From the NCBI RefSeq assembly GCF_004345365.1, contig NZ_SLVF01000022.1, positions 43,225 through 107,224 on the forward strand: a stretch of DNA of 64,000 nucleotides, written 5' to 3'. The stretch comes from Kribbella sp. VKM Ac-2568. GTDB taxonomy: Bacteria; Actinomycetota; Actinomycetes; Propionibacteriales; Kribbellaceae. Under the pieces are notes generated by a model that saw only the letters and a program-made list of their open reading frames with translations, did not search any database and was not told the DNA's origin. Below are positions 24,652 through 32,512 of the stretch, one piece after another. Each line of letters begins with the position of its first letter. Within the stretch, counting starts at the first letter, position 1. A program made the translations under genes and the position numbers.

Positions 24652-26000
24652 TTCACGGGTCCCAGGAACGCCAGGACCTCTTGACGGAGTTCGGTCATGC
24701 TGTGCTGGTCCGATGCTTCGACGTTGAGGCGGAGCAACGGTTCGGTGTTGGACGGGCGCAGATTGAACCAGGCTCCGTCCGGCAGGGTGATGGTCAGACC
24801 GTCCAGCCGGTCCACAGCGGCGCCGTTCGCTGCGTAGTGCTTCTCGACGCGGTCCAGAACGGCAGGAATGTCGGTGACGGTGCGGTTGATCTCGCCGCTG
24901 TCGGCGTAGCGGGAGAACTGGGCGGTGAGTGTTGACAGCGGCTGGTCGGTTTGCCTGAGGGCTGCCAGCACGTGCAGCGCGGCCAGCATGCCGGTATCGG
25001 CACGCCAGAACTGGCGGAAGTAGTAGTGGCCTGAGTGTTCCCCGCCGAACACTGCGTCGTACTCCGCCATGACTTGCTTGATGAACGAGTGTCCGACCCG
25101 GGTGCGGACGGGTCTTCCGCCGTGTTCGGTGATCTGCTCGGCGACTGCTTTGCTCGTGATGACGTTGTAGACGATCGCCGCGCCGGGATACACGGCAAGC
25201 GTCCGGGTGGCAATCAGACTGATGATGTTGTTGGGAGACACGGCATCGCCGTTCTCGTCGACGAAAGCGCAGCGATCGGCGTCCCCGTCGAAGGCGAGGC
25301 CGACATCGGCCTGGTGCCGACGCACGGCAGCGCGCAGGTCGACCAGGTTGGCGGGGTTCAGCGGGTTGGCCTCGTGATTCGGGAAGGTGCCGTCGAGCTC
25401 GAAGTACAGCGGCACGATCTCGAAGGCCGGGTGGTCGAGTACGACGGGCGCGGTCCGCCCGGCCATGCCGTTGCCCGCGTCGACCACGACCTTCAACCGC
25501 CTGTCGCCCGCGAGGTCCACCAGGCCGCGAAGGTATTCGGAGTACGCGGGCAGCAGGTCCTCACGACGCGTGATTCCGGCCGGGCCGTCATGGTCCGACA
25601 GGCCGGTCTCCAGCAGGGACTTGATTTCGGTCAGGCCAGTGTCCCGCCCGACGGGTGCCGCCCCGGGACGGCAGAGCTTGATGCCGTTGTAGGCAGGGGG
25701 ATTGTGGCTGGCGGTGATCATCGCGCCCGGCACATCACGCGCACCGGAGGCAAAGTAGAGCAGATCGGTGGAGGCCAGCCCGATCGCGAGCACATCGGCT
25801 CCGCGGCTGTTGACGCCTGCGGCGAACGCATCAGCCAGTTGCGGTGAGGACAGGCGCATGTCGTGTCCGACCGCGATGAGTCCGGCGCCGCTCACGTGTG
25901 CGAAGGCGGCACCGACCTGGAAGCTCAAGTCGGCGTCGAGTTGGTCCGGCACCGTACCGCGAATGTCGTATGCCTTGATCAGGGTGTCGAGGTCTCGCAT
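24630..26000 (-). CDS. manB: Phosphomannomutase/phosphoglucomutase
   Basis: 456 residues of the alpha-D-phosphohexomutase family. The phosphoserine loop ITASHNP (Ser98) and the metal-binding loop FDGDADRC (about residues 237-244) are intact, and the sugar-binding GGEHSGHYYF and C-terminal phosphate-binding RPSNTEPLLRLNVE loops are present. It interconverts hexose 1- and 6-phosphates. As the last gene of a sugar ABC-importer operon, six bases after a GH130 mannoside-phosphorylase remnant, it most likely handled mannose 1-phosphate released by that enzyme. It may now supply GDP-mannose or glycogen metabolism instead. Confidence 0.93.
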   Translation of the reverse strand: MRDLDTLIKAYDIRGTVPDQLDADLSFQVGAAFAHVSGAGLIAVGHDMRLSSPQLADAFAAGVNSRGADVLAIGLASTDLLYFASGARDVPGAMITASHNPPAYNGIKLCRPGAAPVGRDTGLTEIKSLLETGLSDHDGPAGITRREDLLPAYSEYLRGLVDLAGDRRLKVVVDAGNGMAGRTAPVVLDHPAFEIVPLYFELDGTFPNHEANPLNPANLVDLRAAVRRHQADVGLAFDGDADRCAFVDENGDAVSPNNIISLIATRTLAVYPGAAIVYNVITSKAVAEQITEHGGRPVRTRVGHSFIKQVMAEYDAVFGGEHSGHYYFRQFWRADTGMLAALHVLAALRQTDQPLSTLTAQFSRYADSGEINRTVTDIPAVLDRVEKHYAANGAAVDRLDGLTITLPDGAWFNLRPSNTEPLLRLNVEASDQHSMTELRQEVLAFLGPVNSTRQES

Positions 26001-26006
26001 GGCTGT

Positions 26007-26222
26007 TCATCCTTGGCTTGTCGATGAGAAAGACGATCGGTCCAGCCTCGCGACGCCGATCTTGGCGTCGGCCATTCCGTAGAAGACGGAGTGCACGCCG
26101 TCGACCTCCTCGTCGGGGGTGTGGCCGGAGGCTGGGTTCAGCACGCCTTCGGACTCGAGGTCGTTGCCCGGCTTCGGCGTCATCACGACACCCAGGCGCG
26201 TCAGGGTATAGGGAACAGTCAC
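26007..26222 (-). pseudogene. GH130 mannoside phosphorylase gene reduced to its two ends
   Basis: The 71-codon frame starts with GTG at 26222 behind AAAGG. Residues 1-31 (MTVPYTLTRLGVVMTPKPGN, then LESEGVLNPA) are the N-terminus of GH130 beta-mannoside phosphorylases. The remainder (VDGVHSVFYGMADAKIGVAR, then LD) matches the extreme C-terminus of the same family, where YGxAD and IGVA occur. Some 250-300 residues, including the whole five-bladed propeller core and the catalytic Asp, are gone, yet the junction is in frame. It lies between the importer permease gene and phosphomannomutase, exactly where a functional GH130 would be expected. Confidence 0.7.
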
Positions 26223-26268
26223 AGCGAAAGACCTTTCACAACAGAAAACGAAGGGGTTCTAGGCGAAA

Positions 26269-27105
26269 TCAGCCCTTGACCCCGGACTCGAGGCTGGAGG
26301 AGATGAATTGGCGCTGGAAGGCGATGAACAGAGCGACCGCGGGAGCGGCCAGTACACAGGCACCGGCCAGTACCGCACCGAACGGGTTCGCGGCTCGCGC
26401 CGACACGGTGGTGAGGTAGTTGGACAGGGACACGGCCAACGGCTGCAGGTCTTGTTGTTTGGTGATCAGGAACGGCCAGAGGAACTCGTTCCAGGGACCG
26501 ATGAAGGTCACCAGCACACCGGTCAGCAGTGCGGGTCGCACCAGCGGGATGGCGATCCGCAGCAAGATTTCCAGCTCGTTGGCGCCGTCAACGCTCGCGG
26601 CGTCGAACAGTTCCTGCGGCAACTGGAGGAAGTATTGGCGGAAGATGAACACCGCGACCGAGTTGATCGCGAACGGCGCGATCATGCCGAGGTAGGAGTC
26701 GGCCAGGCCGTAGCTGCGCACGATCATCACGTACAGCGGGATGGTCAGCAACTGGAACGGCACCACCTGGACCAGCAGCATCAGGCCGAACACCGCACCC
26801 CGGCCGCGGAACTGCAACCGGGCCAGCGCGTAGCCGGCCAGCACCCCGAAGACCATCGTGCCGAGGATGACGCCGCCGGTGAAGATCCCGGAGTTCAGCA
26901 ACGACTGCCCGAGGCTGATCGCTTTGTCGATCTCCACATAGTTCTGGCCGGTCAGGTTCCCCGGCTCGGGGAAGGCGCCCCTGACCGTCGGGTCGGGTTC
27001 GGCCTGCAGGCTGCCGATCAGCATGTAGTAGAAGGGGAACAGGAAGACGAACGCCCCGACCAGCAGAGTCAGGAAGCGCCACGGATTCGGTAGCAATCTC
27101 CTCAT
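26269..27105 (-). CDS. Sugar ABC transporter permease (MalG type)
   Basis: 278 residues with six transmembrane helices. The EAA loop DAASVDGANELEILLRIAIP, which docks on the ATPase subunit, is present. The ATG at 27105 overlaps the stop of the preceding permease gene (TGATG). It forms the second half of the channel with the MalF-type permease. As is usual for CUT1 importers in actinobacteria, no dedicated ATPase gene is present; a shared MsiK-like ATPase elsewhere is likely. Confidence 0.93.
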   Translation of the reverse strand: MRRLLPNPWRFLTLLVGAFVFLFPFYYMLIGSLQAEPDPTVRGAFPEPGNLTGQNYVEIDKAISLGQSLLNSGIFTGGVILGTMVFGVLAGYALARLQFRGRGAVFGLMLLVQVVPFQLLTIPLYVMIVRSYGLADSYLGMIAPFAINSVAVFIFRQYFLQLPQELFDAASVDGANELEILLRIAIPLVRPALLTGVLVTFIGPWNEFLWPFLITKQQDLQPLAVSLSNYLTTVSARAANPFGAVLAGACVLAAPAVALFIAFQRQFISSSLESGVKG

Positions 27106-28070
27106 CAGTCGTCCTTCCCGACGAACAGGCGCTCGATGAGAGCCAGAATCAGCACTCCGATCACCAGCAGGACTCCGATCGCCGACCCGAGGTCGGGGTT
27201 GCCCTGCTCGATGCCCTTCTGGTACATCACCAGCACCGGCGAGGCCGAGGCCCCGTTGGGGCCACCGCCACCGGTGAGCAGGTAGGGCTCGGTGAACAGG
27301 TTGGCGCCGGTCACCGTGGCCAGCAGTACGACGAGTATGGTGGCCGGCCGCACGCCCGGCACGGTCACGTTCCAGAAGGACTTGATCCGGCCGGCGCCGT
27401 CCATCGACGCGGCTTCGTAGAGGTCCTTGGACACGTTCTGCAGCGCGGCCAGGTAGAGCAGGATGAAGAAGCCGAGCTGCTTCCAGGTCACGTAGATCGC
27501 GATCGTCGGCATCGCCAGTTTCGAGTTCACCAGCCACGACGGGCTCGGCGCGAGTGGGCCGAGCACCGTGTTGACCAGCCCGTTCTCGTTGAACAGGAAC
27601 AGCCAGACCCCGACCACCGCGACGCTCGCCGTCACGTAGGGCACGTAGTAGCTGACCCGGAAGAACGTCCGCCACCGGATCGCGGCGTTCAGCGCGTTCG
27701 CGAGTCCGAGCGACAGCACCACGGTCAAAGGGACGTTGATCAGCAGGAAGATGCCGACGTTCAAGAACGACCGGCGCACCGCGGGGTCCGACAGCACCGT
27801 CACGTAGTTGTCGAACCCCACGAACGGCCGGTCTACGATCGCGCCGGGCGCGGTGAAGAAGTAGTCGTGGAAGGACATGTAGACCGCGAACGCCAGCGGG
27901 TAGGCGAAGATCGCGGCCAGGAACACCAGGTACGGGGCGACGAACGCCGAACCGATCGGCTGCTTACCCAACACCGTGCCCATGACCGCGCGCAGCGCTT
28001 CTCGCCTACGGCCCGCCGCCGGCCGGGCCCTCCTGGCCGGCTTGGGGACTGTGGCTGGCCGGCGGTTCAT
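27105..28070 (-). CDS. Sugar ABC transporter permease (MalF type)
   Basis: 321 residues with a basic N-terminal tail (PKPARRARPAAGRRREAL) and six transmembrane helices. The EAA motif EAASMDGAGRIKSFWNVTVP is intact. The ATG at 28070 overlaps the stop of the binding-protein gene (ATGA). It belongs to the CUT1 family of oligosaccharide importers; the GH130 remnant and phosphomannomutase downstream suggest beta-mannosides as the ancestral substrate. Confidence 0.93.
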   Translation of the reverse strand: MNRRPATVPKPARRARPAAGRRREALRAVMGTVLGKQPIGSAFVAPYLVFLAAIFAYPLAFAVYMSFHDYFFTAPGAIVDRPFVGFDNYVTVLSDPAVRRSFLNVGIFLLINVPLTVVLSLGLANALNAAIRWRTFFRVSYYVPYVTASVAVVGVWLFLFNENGLVNTVLGPLAPSPSWLVNSKLAMPTIAIYVTWKQLGFFILLYLAALQNVSKDLYEAASMDGAGRIKSFWNVTVPGVRPATILVVLLATVTGANLFTEPYLLTGGGGPNGASASPVLVMYQKGIEQGNPDLGSAIGVLLVIGVLILALIERLFVGKDD

Positions 28071-29353
28071 GGCTGCGCGGTGAGCTGGTCGACCTTCTGG
28101 GCGGCGCCGTCGAGGGCCGCGCCCGGATCCTGCTGACCGAAGATCACGGACTTGGAGTACGCGTCGCGGAAGGTCTGCCAGATCTCGATCGAGTTCGCCA
28201 CGTTCGGCACCTCGACGGTCCGCGCGGCCTGGTCGGCGAACGACTTGTAGTCCGGGTTCTTCGTGAAGTACTCCGGGTAGGTGCCGGCCACGTCGTTGCG
28301 CAGCGGCATCTGACCGGTGCCCTCGAGCAGCATGCCGTCCTGCTCCTTGCTGGTCGCGAACTTCAGCACATCCCAGGCGGTGCCGCGGTTCTTGCAGGCC
28401 GAGTACATCGCCACGTTCTTGGCGTCGCTGAAGGTGAAGGTCTCGGACGCGGGCTTGCCGGCCGAGGTCGGCACCGGCACAGCGCCCCACTCCACCTTGC
28501 CCTTGTACGTCGCGATCGCCCACGGACCGACCACGGCCATCGCGGCGGTGCCGTCGACGAACGCGTCACCGGTGTACTTCTCCTGCGGGGCCAGCTTCTC
28601 CGCATACATGGTCCGCCAGAAGTTCGCGACCTTCTTGCCCTCGTCGGAGGCGAACTGCGACTTACCGTCCTCGACCAACTGCTTGCCGCCGGTCTCGGCC
28701 GCGAACAACGGGTAGAAGTCGAACCAGGACTGGTAGAACTCGTTGCTCGGCGCCGGGTAGATGGCCGCCTTGGCGGCCTTGGCGGCAACCAGCTTGCGCG
28801 AGGTGGCCAGGAACTCGTCGTAGGTCGCCAACGGCGGCTTGGCCGTGTCGATCCCTGCCTTGGCGAACGCCTTCTTGTTGTAGAAGATCATCACCGGGTT
28901 GTCCTTCCACGGCAACTGGTAGTACTTCCCGTCGGTCGACTTGTACTGCTCCGCGGTCTTGCCGGTACGGTCCTCGACGTACTGCTTGCCATCGCTGAAG
29001 CTGTCGAGCGCCACCAGGCCACCCTGCTTCTGGAACTGCGAAACCGACGCCGGGGACGTGTTGAAGATCAGACAAGGCGCGTTACCCGCGGTGATCGCCG
29101 CACCGATCACCTCCTCAGAGCTCTTACCGGTCGGGATCTCCTGGGCAGTCACCTTCTGGTCCGGGTGCGCGCTGTTCCAGGCCGCGACCATCTGCTTGCC
29201 CCAGGCCACTTCTTCCTTGTTGTTCGAGAGCCAGACGGTAATCGCACCCCTGGCTTGCGCCGCCGCGTCGGCATCACCGCCACCGTCCCCGCAGGCTGCG
29301 GCAGCGCCCGCCAAGGCAAGAGCCAGCGCGGCGGCGGTGATCTTGCGTTTCAT
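28067..29353 (-). CDS. Sugar ABC transporter substrate-binding lipoprotein
   Basis: 428 residues. A lipoprotein signal peptide (MKRKITAAALALALAGAAAA) is followed by Cys21. The mature protein is an extracellular solute-binding protein family 1 fold (ITVWLSNNKEEVAWGKQMVA; WKDNPVMIFYNKKAFAKAGI). GGAGGAATC precedes the ATG at 29353. It captures an oligosaccharide outside the cell and delivers it to the two permeases encoded next. No regulator gene (LacI, ROK) is directly adjacent. Confidence 0.93.
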   Translation of the reverse strand: MKRKITAAALALALAGAAAACGDGGGDADAAAQARGAITVWLSNNKEEVAWGKQMVAAWNSAHPDQKVTAQEIPTGKSSEEVIGAAITAGNAPCLIFNTSPASVSQFQKQGGLVALDSFSDGKQYVEDRTGKTAEQYKSTDGKYYQLPWKDNPVMIFYNKKAFAKAGIDTAKPPLATYDEFLATSRKLVAAKAAKAAIYPAPSNEFYQSWFDFYPLFAAETGGKQLVEDGKSQFASDEGKKVANFWRTMYAEKLAPQEKYTGDAFVDGTAAMAVVGPWAIATYKGKVEWGAVPVPTSAGKPASETFTFSDAKNVAMYSACKNRGTAWDVLKFATSKEQDGMLLEGTGQMPLRNDVAGTYPEYFTKNPDYKSFADQAARTVEVPNVANSIEIWQTFRDAYSKSVIFGQQDPGAALDGAAQKVDQLTAQP

Positions 29354-29421
29354 GATTCCTCCAATGGTTGAGAGCGGCTGCCTGGCGCACGGCAACGCAT
29401 CTGCAGGCATGTTCCGGGAGT

Positions 29422-29697
29422 TCAGCGTCGGCCATGGGTGGGATCCACGGTGAGGATGCTGGTGGCGAGCAGACGACGCTCGTTCACGCAGGAGCAATGA
29501 GCGCAGAGGTACAGGTCGCAATGCTGATGAGTGAACTCGCTGATCGGCGGGAACACCCATTTGACTTGGGCCCGGGTACTGGGACCGCAGCGGGCGCAGC
29601 TTTCGTTGGGATCGAACGCGCGGTCCACTGCGCTCAATGGCGTCATCCACGGGTCTGGAACGAGCACGGATGTCGGCATCTCGGTTTCGATGGTCAT
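29422..29697 (-). CDS. Small zinc-ribbon protein, DUF7455-like
   Basis: 91 residues. The core PLSAVDRAFDPNESCARCG, then a gap and LYLCAHCSC, resembles the DUF7455 pattern (PLTAADRCDRCG...LLFCAHH), a small probable zinc-ribbon family widespread in actinobacteria, but with an insertion after the first motif. The ATG at 29697 has GAAAGG upstream. Cys34/Cys37 and the CAHC group are plausible zinc ligands. Function unknown. Confidence 0.55.
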   Translation of the reverse strand: MTIETEMPTSVLVPDPWMTPLSAVDRAFDPNESCARCGPSTRAQVKWVFPPISEFTHQHCDLYLCAHCSCVNERRLLATSILTVDPTHGRR

Positions 29698-29737
29698 GGC
29701 AACGCCTTTCTGTCCGTTGGGTTGGCGGCACAGGTGC

Positions 29738-30304
29738 TCAGTAGCCGGGGCCGATGGGGTTTTGAGTCATGGAGCCAGCCGGGCTGGGGTTGGTGACGGG
29801 CGCGCCGGCCGGCGACACGACGGTCCAGACGCCGCCGTTGAGGTTGACGCCCTGACCGTTGGTCTGGCCTGGCGTGGAGTCGCCGACGAAGGTGTAGACG
29901 GGGTGGCCGGCGACGGTCAGTTGGCGGTTGCCGTCGGCGCGGGTGGCCATGCCCAGCGTGCCGGTCACACCGGGCAAGGATTTCGGGAGCGGCGCCGGCG
30001 CCGGCACGTACGGCCAGTTGGCCGCGCACCCTGCGGCGCAGGTCGACATGCTGTTCTTGTCGTTGGCGAACTCGTACACAGTGCGGCCTTGTCCGTCGAC
30101 GAGGATGGTGCCCAGTGCGGTAGCTTGCGCGCTGACCGTGGAGCCGGTGGCCGTCGGCACCGGCACCGACCCGGCTGCGCCGGCGGGGCTGCCGGAGTCG
30201 TTGCCGCAGCCGGCCGCGGTCAACGTGAGTGCGGCGGCCGCGAGGGACGTCAGTGCGACCTGACGCCGGCGGTGGATCCTGTCTGACGTCCGACTCGTGC
30301 TCAT
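29738..30304 (-). CDS. Secreted lipoprotein with COG4315-type repeats
   Basis: 188 residues. A signal peptide with twin arginines (HRRRQVALTSLAAAALTLTA) ends at lipobox Cys33. Two copies of the short repeat typical of this family follow: LGTILVDGQGRTVYEFANDK and LTVAGHPVYTFVGDSTPG, with a CAAGCAANWP motif between them. The family is common in actinobacterial cell envelopes and its function is not known. The start ATG at 30304 has GGGAG upstream. Confidence 0.85.
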   Translation of the reverse strand: MSTSRTSDRIHRRRQVALTSLAAAALTLTAAGCGNDSGSPAGAAGSVPVPTATGSTVSAQATALGTILVDGQGRTVYEFANDKNSMSTCAAGCAANWPYVPAPAPLPKSLPGVTGTLGMATRADGNRQLTVAGHPVYTFVGDSTPGQTNGQGVNLNGGVWTVVSPAGAPVTNPSPAGSMTQNPIGPGY

Positions 30305-30351
30305 GATTGGCTGCTCCCTCGGCGAACTGATCTTTGGTGTTGCTGACGGAT

Positions 30352-30552
30352 CTACGGTCGCCTGATTGCCGCGCGTTGGACCCCGGTGATGCCCGGGGTT
30401 CGATCCCGGGTTTCCACAACCAGGGGCACGAGCGAACCGCTGGAACACACACCGTGACCCAGCCGTGCGCCAGCGTGTTTCTTGATCTCGGAGATCACGC
30501 TGTCGATGTGGATGCGTCCCCAGGTTCCTATTGGCAGTGGTGATCTCGCCAC
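30352..30552 (-). pseudogene. Phage/ICE-type tyrosine integrase N-terminal remnant
   Basis: A 66-codon frame begins MARSPLPIGTWGRIHIDS, very like the N-terminus of actinobacterial tyrosine integrases (MARPPLPxGTxGKI). After about 18 residues similarity ends and the frame runs into a tRNA 3'-end-like sequence. No catalytic Arg/His/Tyr motifs are present. The junction with the tRNA-like sequence suggests the deletion scar of an integrated element. The match is short, so I hold it with moderate confidence. Confidence 0.45.
30391..30422 (+). other. tRNA 3'-end-like sequence, possible attachment-site footprint
   Basis: The sequence contains CCCGGG-GTTCGAT-CCCGGG followed by TTTCCACAACCA, resembling a T-arm, acceptor strand and CCA. 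The register is off by one from a normal T-loop, and no matching 5' acceptor strand (GTGGAAA) occurs within 90 bases upstream, so no complete tRNA is encoded. Since integrases of actinobacterial elements recombine at tRNA 3' ends, this may be a leftover att site next to the integrase remnant. Confidence 0.3.
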
Positions 30553-30848
30553 GTCAGGCCCCCAACGTCAGCGGTCGGTGACTGCTCAACGTCTCGGCTG
30601 TCGGAGACTCCGCGAGGAGGACATGAGGCCGCAGGCAATGTGACTCACAGTCACGAGTTGGTCGAGGCTCATCTGGCCGGTGTGACCAGCTCCAGATGGC
30701 CCTCGCTGTTGGTGCGGACCCGCCGCAACTGCGCAAGCTCGTCTTCCTCGCTCGTGGTCAACCCGCCATCACCGGTGCCGGCATCTCGTTCGGCCTGCGC
30801 CGCCGTACCTTCGACAGACTCGACCCTGGCGTGAGGTCAGCTCGATCG
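30553..30848 (+). other. Gene-poor stretch, possibly with a degraded Sir2-like start
   Basis: I see no intact gene here. One plus-strand frame from about 30696 reads PPQLRKLVFLARGQPAITGA followed by GIS, recalling the N-terminal ITGAGIS motif of Sir2 deacetylases, then loses resemblance at once (FGLRRRTFDRLDP). Together with the integrase scrap to its left, the stretch looks like debris between the lipoprotein and the XRE regulator. Confidence 0.3.
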
Positions 30849-31685
30849 TCAGACCTCCACGTTCGAGCTGATCCGACGCCAGGCCGCGCGGGTGCCGTCG
30901 TCAGTGGGGAAGAACGCCTCGATGCGCAGTTCCTGGGTGGTGACGTCGGTCGGCGTACCAATGGTGGAGACAACCGAGAAGAGCTCGACGACCTCGTCAC
31001 CGAGGGCGAACCGGACGTCGATCACCGGCGCGGTCGGCGAGGCCGAACCCGGGTCCGCAAGCAGCTCGGCGACGTCCGGAAGCGCTCGCAGCCGACGGAC
31101 CAGCTCCGCGGTGTCGCGGTCGAGGACGCCGCCGACGGCCTCCCGGCCGCTCCGCTCGAGCAGCGCGGTCGCGACCGCGGCCCAGTTCAGCACGCTGCGG
31201 CGGACGGGACCGGGCTCGATCATGAGCCGCAGGACGTTGGCCGGTGTTGGCATCGGGTCGGGTGCTAGCAGCCGACCGAACAGCAGCCGCGCGCCGCGAT
31301 TCGCACGTAGCACGTTCCAGCCGCGGTCCATCACAACCGCCGGGTACGGCTCGTGCTGGTCGAGCATCGAGGTCAGCGCCGCCTCGATCCGGCCGAGCTG
31401 CGCGCTGCCGAGCTGCGCCACCGGATAGCGCGGGGCGAAGCCCGCGGCAAGCAGCAGCGCGTTGCGTTCCCGCAGAGGCACGTCGAGCGCGCGGGCCAGC
31501 CGCAGTACCATCTCGCGGCTCGGCCTTGCCCGGCCAGTCTCCACGAAGCTCACGTAACGCGGAGTAGTGCTGGCGACCGAGGCGAGGTCGAGCTGGCTGG
31601 TCCGGCGGACCGCTCGCCAGTGCCGCAGCAGCTCGCCGAAGTCTGCTGATTGATCAGCCTGCCACATTCGAACAGCGTATGTCAT
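30849..31685 (-). CDS. XRE-family regulator with MmyB-like ligand-binding domain
   Basis: 278 residues. An N-terminal helix-turn-helix (FGELLRHWRAVRRTSQLDLA, then TTPRYVSFVETGRARPSREM) is followed by a PAS-like MmyB domain (YPAVVMDRGWNVLRANRGAR; PGPVRRSVLNWAAVATALLE) that in relatives binds fatty-acid-like ligands. The start may be the ATG at 31685 or at 31667. It is divergent from a CMD-like gene about 110 bases away, which it probably regulates. Confidence 0.9.
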   Translation of the reverse strand: MTYAVRMWQADQSADFGELLRHWRAVRRTSQLDLASVASTTPRYVSFVETGRARPSREMVLRLARALDVPLRERNALLLAAGFAPRYPVAQLGSAQLGRIEAALTSMLDQHEPYPAVVMDRGWNVLRANRGARLLFGRLLAPDPMPTPANVLRLMIEPGPVRRSVLNWAAVATALLERSGREAVGGVLDRDTAELVRRLRALPDVAELLADPGSASPTAPVIDVRFALGDEVVELFSVVSTIGTPTDVTTQELRIEAFFPTDDGTRAAWRRISSNVEV

Positions 31686-31795
31686 GCGTTGGCCGCACTC
31701 CCTTCCCTCGTTGGGAATCGTGCCTCACCGCCGCGGCCCGGAGACTAGATCCCTACCGGCGACCGCCGGGGAACGACGAGACTGTTGAGGACACG

Positions 31796-32347
31796 ATGGA
31801 CCTGACGATTCACACACCCGACACCGCGCCGGCCGAGTCCAAGGCGCTGCTGGATGGCATCGCCGAGGATCTCGGCTTCGTACCGAACCTGGCCGCGACG
31901 GCGGCCGCGTCGCCGGCTCTGCTGGCTGGCTTTGACGGGCTGCGGCGGGCGGTCGGTTCGGGCGCGCTGGACCCGATGTTGCGCGAGACAGCCGGCGTCG
32001 CCGTCGGAGTCGCGGCAGACAATCGGTATGGCGTGGCGTTCCACTCCACCGTGCTGTCCGGGCTCGGCGCGGACGACGGCGAGATCGAGCGGATGCGTTC
32101 CGGCGAGCCGCCCGCCGACCCGCGCGCTGCCGCCGTGTATGCGCTGGCCCGGGAGTTGGTGCTCACTCGCGGGAAGGTTGCCGACGGCACGGTCCGGCGC
32201 GCCACCGAGGCGGGGCTGTCCCCGGGAGAGATCCTCGAGATCGTTGCCGAGTGCACCTTTGTCGGGCTGATCGGGGTGCTGGACAACCTGGCCGGCCGGG
32301 TCACGCTGGACGAGTTCCTGCGGCCGTGGGCCTGGACAGCAGCGTGA
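31796..32347 (+). CDS. Carboxymuconolactone decarboxylase-like (AhpD fold) protein lacking the CxxC site
   Basis: 183 residues of the peroxidase-related CMD/AhpD family (LGFVPNLAATAAASPALLAG; GEILEIVAECTFVGLIGVLD). In active members the sequence C-x-Y-C-x3-H provides redox cysteines. Here the aligned stretch reads NRYGVAFHS: the His is kept and both cysteines are replaced. A peroxidase role is therefore unlikely, though non-redox CMD folds exist. The start ATG at 31796 is inside a longer frame. It is divergent from the XRE regulator. Confidence 0.85.
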   Translation: MDLTIHTPDTAPAESKALLDGIAEDLGFVPNLAATAAASPALLAGFDGLRRAVGSGALDPMLRETAGVAVGVAADNRYGVAFHSTVLSGLGADDGEIERMRSGEPPADPRAAAVYALARELVLTRGKVADGTVRRATEAGLSPGEILEIVAECTFVGLIGVLDNLAGRVTLDEFLRPWAWTAA

Positions 32348-32512
32348 TCAGTCCGGTGGTCAGGTCAGCGGCTCTTGCCACTGTTGGTCGCGATCTTGGC
32401 CTGGTGTGACGAAGGTCCTACTGCCGAGGACCGTCCAACCATCCCTTCCGCGCGAACAACCTATGACCGGGACATCCGGTCAATCACATACTCAGAGGTA
32501 AAGGAGTTGCTG

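Noticed and set aside
30361..30422. A complete tRNA gene
   Set aside because: A T-arm-like sequence and CCA are present, but there is no matching 5' acceptor strand, D-arm or anticodon arm, and the T-loop register is off by one.
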